Origin: Endosaccharibacter trunci
Lineage (GTDB): Bacteria > Pseudomonadota > Alphaproteobacteria > Acetobacterales > Acetobacteraceae
DNA length: 64,000 bases
NCBI GenBank assembly: GCA_024515975.1
Contig: JAMSKV010000009.1
Coordinates: 62,001 to 126,000 of the forward strand
Direction: 5' to 3'
Positions 26,200 through 37,274 of the stretch are shown one piece after another (the first letter of the stretch is position 1; each line of letters starts with the position of its first letter). The translations under genes were made by a program, and so were the position numbers. The notes under the pieces are model-generated. The model was not told where the DNA came from and made no database searches. It saw only the letters and a list, made by a program, of their open reading frames with translations.

Positions 26200-27348
26200 T
26201 CAGAGCAAATCCCGGAGCAGGGGCACCAGCGGCTTGTCCGCCTCCGGCATCGGGTAGCGATCGAGCTGATCGGCCGCGACCCAGGCCAGGGTCTGGCCTT
26301 CCCGCGCCATGGGGATCCCCTTCCAGCGCCGGCAGACATAGAGCGGCATCAAAAGGTGGAATTTAGCGTAGCCGTGCGACGCGAAGGCGAACGGCGCCAG
26401 GCAGGCCTCGCTGACGTCGAGACCGAGCTCCTCGGCCAGCTCGCGCACCAGGGCCTGTTCCGGCGTTTCGTCCGGCTCGACCTTGCCGCCCGGAAACTCC
26501 CAGAGCCCGGCCATGGATTTTCCTTCCGGGCGCCGCGCGAGCAGCACGCGACCGTCCGAATCGATCAGCGCGCATGCCGCGACCAGTACGGTGCGCCTTT
26601 GCACCGGCGGCGCCGGAACCGTCGTCTCGGCCGGTTCCGGCACCGCCGCGTGGAGGTCGTCGTGACGCGCCTCGAACAGCAGCACGGGATGCTCGCCGCC
26701 GCGCGCCAGGAACGGCAGGCGTCCGCTGCCGCATTCGCGGAACCCGATCCGGCGCAGCACGGCGGCGGAAGGGATGTTGTCGCTGGCGACGCGCGCCGTC
26801 AGGCGCTCGATGTCCAGATTGGCCAGCGCCCAATGCGCCATGCGACTGACGGCTTCGCCGGCGACGCCGTTGTTCCAGAACTTGGCCCCCACCCAATAGC
26901 CGATATCGCCTGCCCTGGTTTGTGAATCGACACGCAGGCCGATGCAGCCGAGCAGGCGCTCCGGTGACGCGGCCGGGTCGATGATCGCGACATGCCAGGC
27001 CCGCCGGTCGAGACGCTGCGTCTCGGTGGACGCGATCCACTCATCCGCCAGGCTGCGCGGATAGGGGAAGGGCAGGTTGGACAGCATGCGGACCACGCTC
27101 CAGTCATTGACCAGACGGTGGATCGCTTCCGCATCGCCGGGCTGGAGCGGGCGGAGCAGGAACCGGCGCGTCCGCAGCACCGGCCCGGCCGTGCGATTCG
27201 CGTTCCGGTCGCCCTCCGGCTCGATCGTGCCCGATGCCGCTTCGCCCGGAGCCCCTTCGCCCGGAGCCGTTTCGCGCGGTCCCGCTGCGCTCGGTGCCGT
27301 TTTGCCGAGCCCCGGGCCGCCCGGCTCAGGCGGGTTCGGCTGAACCAT
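26200..27348 (-). CDS. Fusion of a GNAT acetyltransferase and a MutT-type Nudix hydrolase
   Basis: One 382-residue frame carries two enzymes. After a disordered Gly/Pro/Glu-rich tail (1-52), residues about 57-230 are a RimJ/RimL-like GNAT N-acetyltransferase (LRTRRFLLRPLQPGDA, GDIGYWVGAKFWNNGVAGEA, NIPSAAVLRRIGF). Residues about 253-382 are MutT-like, with VAACALID, LLARRPEGKSMAGLWEFPGGK and an intact Nudix box (G288, E294, R302, E303, E306, E307, G309). MutT removes 8-oxo-dGTP from the nucleotide pool. In several alphaproteobacteria separate GNAT and mutT genes follow argJ, so this probably arose by fusion of neighbours. Its start overlaps the Rieske gene by 23 bases. Confidence 0.9.
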   Translation of the reverse strand: MVQPNPPEPGGPGLGKTAPSAAGPRETAPGEGAPGEAASGTIEPEGDRNANRTAGPVLRTRRFLLRPLQPGDAEAIHRLVNDWSVVRMLSNLPFPYPRSLADEWIASTETQRLDRRAWHVAIIDPAASPERLLGCIGLRVDSQTRAGDIGYWVGAKFWNNGVAGEAVSRMAHWALANLDIERLTARVASDNIPSAAVLRRIGFRECGSGRLPFLARGGEHPVLLFEARHDDLHAAVPEPAETTVPAPPVQRRTVLVAACALIDSDGRVLLARRPEGKSMAGLWEFPGGKVEPDETPEQALVRELAEELGLDVSEACLAPFAFASHGYAKFHLLMPLYVCRRWKGIPMAREGQTLAWVAADQLDRYPMPEADKPLVPLLRDLL

Positions 27349-28417
27349 GAACGCCGCGCTCTGCCAGAAGTCCCCGCAGGGTGCGGATGACCGGAAACAC
27401 CTCCTGGTTCCAGTCCTCGCCCTGCGCGTCGTGCGCCGCCTGCTCAAGCTCCACGATGTCGCGGTCCTCGCGGAAGATCCGCTCGGTGAACAGCACCAGC
27501 AGCGGCCATGCCGCATCCAGAATGAACGGAACCTTCGGCTTGCGGATCGACAGCAGCCCGAACACGCGGTTGCGCTTCTGCTCCTTGTCGAGCGGCACGT
27601 AGACGATCCAGAGATCCATCACCGGCGGCTGGCCCTCGGTCTGGATCCGTAGCGTCTGGTAGGGATACTCGGTGCGGACCGTCATCACGTCGCGCTCGAG
27701 CTCGTTCTTGATGCCCGAACGGCGCTCGCCGAAGATCACCGCCTCGCCCAGAGGCTGCGAACCGCCGGTGCGCTTGAACGAGTATCTGACCTCGCACCAA
27801 TCCTCGCCGCGGGACTGGCCCAGCACGCGCGGCTTCATCTGCCCCATCTGCTTCGAGTGCATGAACTGATGGTTCATATCCATCAGGTTCTCGTGCATGA
27901 ACGAGTAGTGGCAGCCCACCTCGCGGCCGAAGCGGCGCGTCTTGTAGGCCGGGTCCGCCACCGAGCCGAGACCGGGCAGGGGGGTCTCCTCGGCCAGAGC
28001 CGGGTCGCCCGGAAACACCAGGACCAGCCCGTTCATTTCGCGCACGGGATAGGAGCGCACGCCGTTGGGCATGCGGTCCTTGCCGAGATAGGGCACGTCC
28101 ACGCAGGCCCCGGTCTGGGAATAGGCCCAGCCGTGATAGGCGCAGCGCACCGCGCAGCCATCGACCTTGCCCTTGCTCAGCGGCACCTGCCGATGCGCGC
28201 AGCGATCCTCCAGCGCGAAAACCGGACCGTCCTTGGGACGCACCAGCACGATCGGCTCGCCGGCGAAGGCGCAGGCCAGCGTTCCGCCCTTCTTCAGCTC
28301 GCGCGACCAGGCCAGCGGATACCAGTGATCGGGATGGGCGCCGACGCGACGCAGATCGGGCTCGCCGCACAAGGCGGGGTCAGGTTCCAGGCGAACCGGC
28401 GGAACGGTGTGGTTCAT
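27326..28417 (-). CDS. Rieske non-heme iron oxygenase, alpha-subunit type
   Basis: The 363-residue protein has an N-terminal Rieske 2Fe-2S domain with ligands C73 and H75 (DRCAHRQ), C92 and H95 (RCAYHGW). The catalytic domain has a mononuclear iron motif around residues 175-190: D180-x2-H183-x3-H187, a spacing one residue shorter than the common x4. A C-terminal hydrophobic pair (FILDAAWPLLVLFTERIF) may touch the membrane. Such enzymes hydroxylate or demethylate aromatic, sterol or quaternary-amine substrates using a separate reductase, none of which is nearby. Substrate unknown. The ATG follows GAGGACAG. It lies between the RDD protein and the GNAT-MutT gene, which it overlaps. Confidence 0.88.
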   Translation of the reverse strand: MNHTVPPVRLEPDPALCGEPDLRRVGAHPDHWYPLAWSRELKKGGTLACAFAGEPIVLVRPKDGPVFALEDRCAHRQVPLSKGKVDGCAVRCAYHGWAYSQTGACVDVPYLGKDRMPNGVRSYPVREMNGLVLVFPGDPALAEETPLPGLGSVADPAYKTRRFGREVGCHYSFMHENLMDMNHQFMHSKQMGQMKPRVLGQSRGEDWCEVRYSFKRTGGSQPLGEAVIFGERRSGIKNELERDVMTVRTEYPYQTLRIQTEGQPPVMDLWIVYVPLDKEQKRNRVFGLLSIRKPKVPFILDAAWPLLVLFTERIFREDRDIVELEQAAHDAQGEDWNQEVFPVIRTLRGLLAERGVHGSAEPA

Positions 28418-28493
28418 CTGTCCTCGTGGCGTTGGCGAAACCGAGAGTGGTCACACGCGCCGCCGCGAAACAAGCGGCGCGTTGCCGGAAAAA

Positions 28494-29090
28494 TTACGGC
28501 GGGTTCATTACGAACACCGGGTCGGCCTCGTGGCGGCGCATCACCAGGGTGCTGGCCATCAGATCGTGCAGGGCCTGCTTGCGCCGGGTCCAGCCGGCCA
28601 TCAGGAAACCGATGCAGAAGATGAGCCAGGACACATACTTGCCGGCATAGCGGCCCACGGCGCGGCCCAGGCCGATGCGGCGCCCATGCAGATCGGTCAC
28701 CCGCATGCCGCAGATCCGCTTGCCGAGCGTCGCCTGCCAGCGCGAGGATTCCAGCAGAATGAAGTAACCGGCGGTCAGGGCGAACGAGAGAAGCGCGAAG
28801 CTGTTCCCATGGGTGTGCCAGTGCAGATGCGGCGCCTGAGTCACGGTCACAGAATAATCGATGGTCGAGAACGGACCGTCGTGTGCGGCTGCGTCATCAC
28901 CGTCGAACGCGATGCCAAACTGGCGCATTCCGGTCAGCAGGATCACAAGCTCGTCCAGAACGGCGAGGACAAGCATATCGAGAAGGAACGCCAGCACGCG
29001 CCACCAGAAGCCGGCATAACCCCACACCATGGCCGGCGCATGCACGGGCGTCGCGCGTGGCTCGGACCCGTTCCCGAAGGCGCCGCTCAT
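28494..29090 (-). CDS. RDD-family membrane protein
   Basis: The 198-residue protein has about three membrane helices: AGFWWRVLAFLLDMLVLAVL, FALLSFALTAGYFILLESS and YVSWLIFCIGFLMAGW. The RDD-domain pattern is complete, with an Arg in the first helix, Asp residues in the second part (LDMLVLAVLDEL) and a late GKRICGMRVTD stretch. RDD proteins are small transporters or membrane factors of mostly unknown role; some affect sodium or proton exchange. The ATG at 29090 is four bases past the argJ stop and uses a GGAGC site inside argJ, so it is coupled to argJ. Confidence 0.82.
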   Translation of the reverse strand: MSGAFGNGSEPRATPVHAPAMVWGYAGFWWRVLAFLLDMLVLAVLDELVILLTGMRQFGIAFDGDDAAAHDGPFSTIDYSVTVTQAPHLHWHTHGNSFALLSFALTAGYFILLESSRWQATLGKRICGMRVTDLHGRRIGLGRAVGRYAGKYVSWLIFCIGFLMAGWTRRKQALHDLMASTLVMRRHEADPVFVMNPP

Positions 29091-29094
29091 GGTC

Positions 29095-30330
29095 TTAGCT
29101 CCGATAGCTGCCGTTGATGTCGATGTAGCCATGCGTGAGGTCGCAGGTCCATGCATGACCGCTTCCGGCGCCCAGGCCGAGATCGATCTCGATCCCGATC
29201 TCCTGGCCCCGCATATGCGCCACCACCGGCGCCTCGTCGTAGCCCGGAACGATCGTTCCGGCGCGAGCCATCCAGGTTCCGCCCACGGCGATCGACAGCG
29301 TATCGCGATCGGCCGGTTCGCCGCTTTTGCCGACCGCCATGACGATGCGGCCCCAATTGGCGTCCTCGCCGGCGATCGCCGTCTTCACCAAAGGCGAGTT
29401 CGCCACCGCCATCGCCACGCGACGGGCCGACTCGTCCGACACGCCGCCGGACACGTCGATCCGCACCAGCTTTCGCGCGCCCTCGCCGTCGCGGATCACC
29501 TGCAGCGCCAGATCCAGCATCAGCCCGTCCAGCGCCGCGGCGAATTCGGCGAGTGCCGGATCGTCCGCCGCGCCCGGCGCCTGGTTGCCGGCCTGCCCGG
29601 TCGCGAACAACAGCACCGTGTCGCTGGTCGAAGTGTCGGAATCGACCGTGGTGCGGTTGAACGACCGGTCCACCGAACGCTTCAGAAGGGCCTGCATCAC
29701 GGACGCCGGCAGAACCGCGTTCGTGGCGGCGAAACACAGCATCGTCGCCATGTCCGGCGCGATCATGCCGCTGCCTTTGGCGATTCCCTGAATGACCACC
29801 TCCGTCCCGCCGATCCGGGCATGGGCGACGGCGCCCTTCGGAAACGTGTCCGTGGTCATGATGCCGCGGGCCGCCGCTTCCCAGCCGTCCTCGGACAGGG
29901 TCGGGACCATGGCGGGCAGGGCGGCGGTGATGCGCTCGAACGGCAGCACCTCGCCGATCACGCCGGTGGAGGACAGGAACACCGCTTCCGGCGCGCAGCC
30001 GAGCAGGGCCGCCGCCGCCTTTGCCGTGCCGGCGCAGGCGTCGCGCCCGGCCTGGCCGGTGAAAACATTGGCGTTGCCGGCATTCACCACCAGACCGCGT
30101 GCGACGCCGCCCGCGAGGCTGGCACGGCACCAATCCACCGGCGCGCCCGGACAGAGATTGCGGGTGAACACGCCGGCGACCGTCGTGCCAGGCGCGAACG
30201 AGGCCAGCACCAGATCGGTGCGATCGCGATAGCGGATGCCGGCCGCCGCCGCCGCGAAACGAACGCCGGGAACGGTTCGAAGGGCGGGAAACGGAACGGC
30301 GAGGGGGGACCGGGCGATCGACTTGGCCAT
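29095..30330 (-). CDS. argJ: Bifunctional ornithine/glutamate N-acetyltransferase
   Basis: The 411-residue enzyme of arginine synthesis moves the acetyl group from N-acetylornithine to glutamate and can also use acetyl-CoA. It is made as a precursor that cuts itself before T196 in the DMATML motif, giving alpha and beta chains. Other family features are VVNAGNANVFTG, SSTGVIGE, TTDTFPKG and the C-terminal THGYIDINGSYR. Start and length are normal. A strong terminator separates it from the parvulin gene upstream, so it has its own promoter in a 73-base gap. RDD follows after four bases. Confidence 0.95.
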   Translation of the reverse strand: MAKSIARSPLAVPFPALRTVPGVRFAAAAAGIRYRDRTDLVLASFAPGTTVAGVFTRNLCPGAPVDWCRASLAGGVARGLVVNAGNANVFTGQAGRDACAGTAKAAAALLGCAPEAVFLSSTGVIGEVLPFERITAALPAMVPTLSEDGWEAAARGIMTTDTFPKGAVAHARIGGTEVVIQGIAKGSGMIAPDMATMLCFAATNAVLPASVMQALLKRSVDRSFNRTTVDSDTSTSDTVLLFATGQAGNQAPGAADDPALAEFAAALDGLMLDLALQVIRDGEGARKLVRIDVSGGVSDESARRVAMAVANSPLVKTAIAGEDANWGRIVMAVGKSGEPADRDTLSIAVGGTWMARAGTIVPGYDEAPVVAHMRGQEIGIEIDLGLGAGSGHAWTCDLTHGYIDINGSYRS

Positions 30331-30339
30331 GGCGCGTCC

Positions 30340-30380
30340 AAAACAAAAGAAAACGGCGGCGGGCTGTTCGCCCGCCGCCG
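30340..30380 (-). terminator. Strong Rho-independent terminator after the parvulin gene
   Basis: Eleven-base perfect GC arms CGGCGGCGGGC (30354-30364) and GCCCGCCGCCG (30370-30380) with a five-base loop. On the minus strand the stem is followed by TTTTCTTTTGTTTT. It ends the parvulin transcript ahead of argJ. Confidence 0.92.
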
Positions 30381-30403
30381 TGGGCGTTCAGGATGGAAGG
30401 GCG

Positions 30404-31414
30404 TCAGTTGCCGTTCGGCGGCGTGGTGCCCGGCGTGGTCGGAGCGGCGGCCTGGGCCGGGACCGGCGAGGAGCCGGCCGGGGCGGAGGAGGCAGGAGCC
30501 GGCTTGTCGGAGGCGGGCGTGCCGTCCGGATTGAAGCGCTGCACCTTCACCTGCGCGACCGCCTTGTCGACGGCGGCATGGACGCCGGTCTGGATCAGCT
30601 TCTGTCGGATCTGCGCGGCCACCGTGTCGAAGGCCGGCGGCGGCGAGATGCGGGTGTCGAGCACCTGGATCACGTGCCAGCCATAGCGCGTGTGCACCGG
30701 CTTGTCGGAGATCTCGCCCTTCTTCATGGCGAACGCGGCATTGGAGAATTCGGGCAACATGTCGCCCTTCTTGAACCAGCCCAGATCGCCGCCGCCGGCA
30801 TCCACCGAGGCCTTGTCGGTCGAGTATTTCTTGGCGAGCGTCGCGAAATCGGCGCCGGCTTTCAGCTGCTTGATGATGTCCTGCGCCGTCTTCTCGTCGG
30901 CCACCAGGATGTGGCGGGCGTGGATCTCTTCCTCGCCCGGCTTGCCGGCGTAGTCGCGCGCATAGACGTCCTTCACCGCCGCATCGTCGGCCTGCGGGCC
31001 GACGATGCGGGACAGGTAGACGTTCTGCAGCGCCTGGTCGGCTGCGGCCTGCATCGCCTTCTGGGCGGCCGGGTCCTTCTCCAGACCCTCCTTCTTCGCC
31101 GCGATCACCAGCGCCTTCTGGTCGATCAGCTGGTTCACGAGCATCGGGAACAGCATCTGCGGCGGCACGCTGCGCATGTCCTCGGGCAGCGCCTGGGCGG
31201 CGGCCCGGACATCGTCGAGATGGATCGGCTGTCCGTTCACGGAGGCGACGACCGGGTTGTTGTCCTTGGGCGCGGCGGGGGCGGCCGCCGGCTTGGCATC
31301 GGCGGCGACCGCATCCTTCTTGTGGGGCGCGGCGAACGCGGCCGGCGTGAGGGCTGAAGCAGACAGGAAGAAGGCGGCCGCCGAGAAAAGGGCAGCCGGG
31401 CTGGAACGCCGCAT
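30404..31414 (-). CDS. Periplasmic parvulin-type peptidyl-prolyl cis-trans isomerase
   Basis: The 336-residue protein has a signal peptide (residues 1-29), an Ala/Pro/Lys-rich linker, an N-terminal SurA/PrsA-like helical chaperone part (about 55-150) and a PpiC domain (about 160-262). The PpiC domain shows HARHILVADEKTAQDII, KYSTDKASVDAGGGDLGWF, AFAMKKGEISDKPVHTRYGWHVIQVL. A low-complexity Pro/Ala tail follows. It probably helps fold exported proteins. Divergent placement from secA, the export motor, is common in alphaproteobacteria and fits a role in export. Confidence 0.9.
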   Translation of the reverse strand: MRRSSPAALFSAAAFFLSASALTPAAFAAPHKKDAVAADAKPAAAPAAPKDNNPVVASVNGQPIHLDDVRAAAQALPEDMRSVPPQMLFPMLVNQLIDQKALVIAAKKEGLEKDPAAQKAMQAAADQALQNVYLSRIVGPQADDAAVKDVYARDYAGKPGEEEIHARHILVADEKTAQDIIKQLKAGADFATLAKKYSTDKASVDAGGGDLGWFKKGDMLPEFSNAAFAMKKGEISDKPVHTRYGWHVIQVLDTRISPPPAFDTVAAQIRQKLIQTGVHAAVDKAVAQVKVQRFNPDGTPASDKPAPASSAPAGSSPVPAQAAAPTTPGTTPPNGN

Positions 31415-31773
31415 GGGATGGAGACCTCGAGCTTTCGGTTGCCCGATGATGCCAAAACCGGACCCAGGTCACAAGCGAACCCCGCGACCCGCCCCGCGAC
31501 CCGCCCTGGGGCACAGCCCGGCCCGACCTGCGCGGTTCGAAGCCGGGCCGTTGGTTGACCGGACAGAGTGCGGGTCCTATGTGAAAACCCGCATGGCGTC
31601 CCGCCCGGCTGGTGTCGGGCGCCTGCTCGCCTGCGCCCCGCGCGCCAGTGTCATCGGGCCGTCTCTTCTGGGTTCAGTGCCCCGGGGCCAACCGTCCCCG
31701 GAGCCACGGTTCGTCCCCAAGCGGGGATGCCGGACATCTGGCGTTTGGGGCGGACGCCACCCGGAAGGCCCGC
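31415..31773. other. Divergent region between the parvulin gene and secA
   Basis: No supported gene in these 359 bases. It holds a secA promoter candidate (31555-31583), a seven-base inverted repeat around its -10 (31569-31593), and a leader of about 180 bases with short hairpins, for example TCCCC-AAGC-GGGGA near 31716 and GGCGT/ACGCC around 31740-31758. An in-frame extension of secA to 31612 has no export or arrest features I recognise. Confidence 0.45.
31555..31593 (+). promoter_or_regulatory. Candidate secA promoter with overlapping inverted repeat
   Basis: TTGACC (31555-31560) and TATGTG (31578-31583) are 17 bases apart. Arms TGCGGGT (31569-31575) and ACCCGCA (31587-31593) flank the -10 with an 11-base centre, so a bound regulator would cover it. 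Confidence 0.4.
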
Positions 31774-34545
<2,772 letters not shown>

Positions 34546-34581
34546 GGTTCCCTCGAGACCCGTTTCCAAAGAAGAAGTTCC

Positions 34582-35331
34582 ATGGCCGGCCATTCGCAAT
34601 TCAAGAACATCATGCATCGCAAGGGCGCGCAGGACGCGCGCCGTGCGAAGCAGTTCGCCAAGGTGATCCGCGAGATCACCGTCGCCGCCCGGTCCGGACT
34701 GCCGGACCCCGCCTCCAATGCCCGGCTCCGGGCGGCGATGTGGGCGGCGCAGAAAGTGAACATGCCCAAGGATACGGTCGAGCGCGCCATCAAGAAGGCA
34801 AGCGGCGCCACCGCCGGGGACGACTATGTCGAGGTGCGCTACGAGGGCTACGGGATCGCGGGCGTGGCGGTGATCGTCGAAGCGCTCACCGACAACCGCA
34901 ACCGCACCGCGTCCGACGTGCGCGCCGCCTTCTCCAAGCATGGCGGAAGCCTGGGCGAGACCAACTCGGTCTCGTTCATGTTCGACCATATCGGGATCGT
35001 GTCCTATCCGGCCTCCGTCGCGAGCGAGGACGAGATGCTGGAAGCCGCGATCGAGGCCGGCGCGGACAACGTGTCCAGCAGCGCCGAGGGCCATGAGATC
35101 ACCTGCGCCATCGAGGCGTTCTTTGGCGTGCGCGACGCTCTGGAAGCCAGGTTCGGCCAGCCAGAGATCGCCAAGCTCGACTGGCGCCCCAACGTCCTCG
35201 TCACGCTCGACGAGGAAAAGGCTGTGTCGCTGCTCAAGCTGATCGACGTGCTCGACGAGAACGACGACGTGCAGGCGGTCTACGCCAATTTCGACCTGCC
35301 CGACGCGGTGGCCGAAAAACTCAGCGCGTGA
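34582..35331 (+). CDS. yebC: YebC/PmpR-family protein
   Basis: The 249-residue protein begins [18 protein letters not shown], the family signature, and has the three-domain YebC pattern ([64 protein letters not shown]). YebC proteins were long described as DNA-binding regulators; more recent work links some of them to translation of difficult sequences. It sits directly before ruvC, as in many proteobacteria. Its stop overlaps the ruvC GTG start (GTGA), so ruvC depends on it for translation. Confidence 0.94.
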   Translation: MAGHSQFKNIMHRKGAQDARRAKQFAKVIREITVAARSGLPDPASNARLRAAMWAAQKVNMPKDTVERAIKKASGATAGDDYVEVRYEGYGIAGVAVIVEALTDNRNRTASDVRAAFSKHGGSLGETNSVSFMFDHIGIVSYPASVASEDEMLEAAIEAGADNVSSSAEGHEITCAIEAFFGVRDALEARFGQPEIAKLDWRPNVLVTLDEEKAVSLLKLIDVLDENDDVQAVYANFDLPDAVAEKLSA

Positions 35332-35834
35332 TCCGTCTGCTCGGCATCGATCCCGGCCTGCGCTTCATGGGCTGGGGCCTGATCGAGGTGGATGGAAACC
35401 GGCTGCGCCATGTCGCCGACGGCGTGATCGCCACCGTCGGCACCGACAGCGTGCCGGAGCGGCTGAAAGCCCTGCATGCCGGGCTGAACCGGCTGTTCGA
35501 CGCCTACGCCCCGGCCGAGGCGGCGGTCGAGGAAACCTATGTCAACCGGTCCGGCTCCTCCACGCTGAAGCTCGGCTACGCGCGCGGCGTCGCGCTGCTG
35601 GCGCCAGCCCTTGCCGGGATCGCCGTGGCGGAATACGGGGCGATGGAGGTCAAGCGCGCCGTGGTCGGCACGGGCGCCGCCAGCAAGGAACAGGTCGAGG
35701 TCATGGTGCGCCGCCTTCTTCCCGGCGCCGATATCAAGCGCGCCGACGCCGCCGACGCCCTGGCGGTGGCGATCTGCCACGCCCACCACCGCGCGAGCCG
35801 GCTGCGCGTCGCCGCCGGAACCAGGATGGCCTGA
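35328..35834 (+). CDS. ruvC: Holliday junction resolvase RuvC
   Basis: The 168-residue nuclease cuts four-way DNA junctions moved by RuvAB. The catalytic acids are all present: D8 (GIDPG), E68 (AVEETYVN), D140 and D143 ([11 protein letters not shown]). The start is GTG, overlapping the yebC stop by four bases. Unusually, ruvA and ruvB are not next: a ClC transporter, a dehydrogenase and an ArsR regulator come between them, about 2.6 kb away. Confidence 0.95.
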   Translation: MIRLLGIDPGLRFMGWGLIEVDGNRLRHVADGVIATVGTDSVPERLKALHAGLNRLFDAYAPAEAAVEETYVNRSGSSTLKLGYARGVALLAPALAGIAVAEYGAMEVKRAVVGTGAASKEQVEVMVRRLLPGADIKRADAADALAVAICHAHHRASRLRVAAGTRMA

Positions 35835-37159
35835 TGAGACGCATGCCGGCCGTTCCGTCCTTTCTACGCCGGCGCGTGGTCTGGTGGCTGGGCGCGCTGT
35901 CGATCGGCCTGGTGGCGATCGGCTTCGCCGCTGCCGGAGATCGCGTCGGCGCGCTGCGCAACGCGCTGATCGCTCCGCGTCCCTGGCTGATGCTGCTGAT
36001 CGCTCCGGCCGGTCTTGCCCTGTCCGTGTTCCTGGCCAGGACCGTGTTTCCCGGCGCGCAGGGCAGCGGCATTCCGCAAACCATCGCTGCCCTGCAGATG
36101 CATTCCGACCGCGCCGTGGACCGGGTGCTGTCGCTGCGGATCGCCATCGGCAAGATCCTGCTGACCATTCTCGGCCTGTTCGCAGGGGCGTCCATCGGCC
36201 GCGAGGGCCCGACGGTGCAGATCGGTGCGGCGCTGATGCATACGCTCGGCCGCTGGCTGGGGCTTGCCGACGTATCGGTGCGTCGCGGCCTGATCCTGGC
36301 CGGCGGCGCCGCCGGCATCTCGGCCGCCTTCAACACGCCGCTCGGCGGAATCGTTTTCGCCATCGAGGAACTCAGCCATTCCTTCGAGGTGCGGACCAGC
36401 GGCACCATGCTGACCGCCGTGATCCTGTCCGGCGTCACCAGCCTGGCCCTGGTCGGCAACTACACCTATTTCGGCCACACCACGGCGACGCTGCCGATCG
36501 GCATCGGCTGGGCGGCGGTGCTGGTCTGCGGCCTCGGCGGCGGCCTCGCGGGCGGATTGTTCTCCGCGATGCTGGTGCGCGCCTCGCGCGGCCTGCCCGG
36601 CGCATTCGGGCGCTTCGTGCGCGACAGGCCGATCCTGTTCGCCGTGCTGTGCGGCCTGCTGCTGGCCCTGATCGGCATCTGGACCGACGGCGCGACCTAC
36701 GGCACCGGTTATGCCCAGGCCCGGCATATGGTCGACGGCGATGAGCAGTTCGGACGGCTGTTCCCGCTCTGGAAGTTCCTGGCCTCCCTCGTCTCCTATT
36801 GCAGCGGTATTCCCGGCGGCATTTTCGCGCCCTCGCTCGCAATCGGCGCCGGGATCGGCGGCGACATCGCCGTGCTGCTGCCGCACAGCCCGGCCGGCGC
36901 GGTGGTGCTGCTCGGCATGGTCGGCTATTTCGCCGCCGTGGTGCAGGCGCCGCTGACCGCCACGGTGATCGTCATGGAGATGACCGACAACCAGGAACTC
37001 ACTCTGCCGCTGATGGCCACGGCCTTCGTCGCCTATGGCGTGTCGCGGCTGATCTCCCCGCGAGCCCTTTACGGCGCCCTGGCGCAGCGATTCCTGGAAG
37101 CCAACGAGCCCGGAACCACCACGCGCGTCTCCACCGCCACGGAAGCCGAGCTGCGCTGA
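35834..37159 (+). CDS. clcA: ClC-family chloride/proton antiporter
   Basis: The 441-residue membrane protein has the ClC signatures: GSGIPQT (near 77-83), GREGPTVQIGA with the gating Glu at 124, and GAAGISAAFNTPLGGIVFAIEEL, whose second Glu matches the internal proton glutamate of antiporters. SGIPGGIFAPSLAIGAGIGG supplies the chloride-site loop. Both glutamates present suggest exchange of chloride for protons rather than a channel. E. coli uses such antiporters for acid resistance, relevant if the host lives in acid. Its ATG overlaps the ruvC stop by one base (TGATG). There are no C-terminal CBS domains. Confidence 0.93.
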   Translation: MRRMPAVPSFLRRRVVWWLGALSIGLVAIGFAAAGDRVGALRNALIAPRPWLMLLIAPAGLALSVFLARTVFPGAQGSGIPQTIAALQMHSDRAVDRVLSLRIAIGKILLTILGLFAGASIGREGPTVQIGAALMHTLGRWLGLADVSVRRGLILAGGAAGISAAFNTPLGGIVFAIEELSHSFEVRTSGTMLTAVILSGVTSLALVGNYTYFGHTTATLPIGIGWAAVLVCGLGGGLAGGLFSAMLVRASRGLPGAFGRFVRDRPILFAVLCGLLLALIGIWTDGATYGTGYAQARHMVDGDEQFGRLFPLWKFLASLVSYCSGIPGGIFAPSLAIGAGIGGDIAVLLPHSPAGAVVLLGMVGYFAAVVQAPLTATVIVMEMTDNQELTLPLMATAFVAYGVSRLISPRALYGALAQRFLEANEPGTTTRVSTATEAELR

Positions 37160-37190
37160 ACCGTTCGCGCGGCGACGGACCTCGCCGCTA

Positions 37191-37221
37191 AGCCGCGCAG
37201 GCAGACGCCTGCCGCGCGGCT
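37191..37221. terminator. GC-rich hairpin between clcA and the SDR gene
   Basis: Arms AGCCGCGC(A)GGCAG (37191-37204) and CTGCCGCGCGGCT (37209-37221) with one bulged A and a four-base loop. It lies between converging genes and probably ends both transcripts, though no U tract is present. Confidence 0.5.
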
Positions 37222-37250
37222 CCTGGGCTCCTGGGCTCCTGGCTCCTCGG
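37220..37250. repeat. Short tandem repeat of CTCCTGGG
   Basis: Four head-to-tail units: CTCCTGGG twice, then CTCCTGG and CTCCTCGG. It directly follows the hairpin at 37191-37221 in the clcA-SDR gap, and probably arose by slippage. Confidence 0.7.
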
Positions 37251-37274
37251 CTTCGGGCGCTCGGCCGCCGATGC

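Noticed and set aside
31612-31773. A SecM-like arrest peptide ahead of secA
   Set aside because: The frame is in-frame with secA and runs straight into it, with no signal peptide, stop codon or arrest-type C-terminus.
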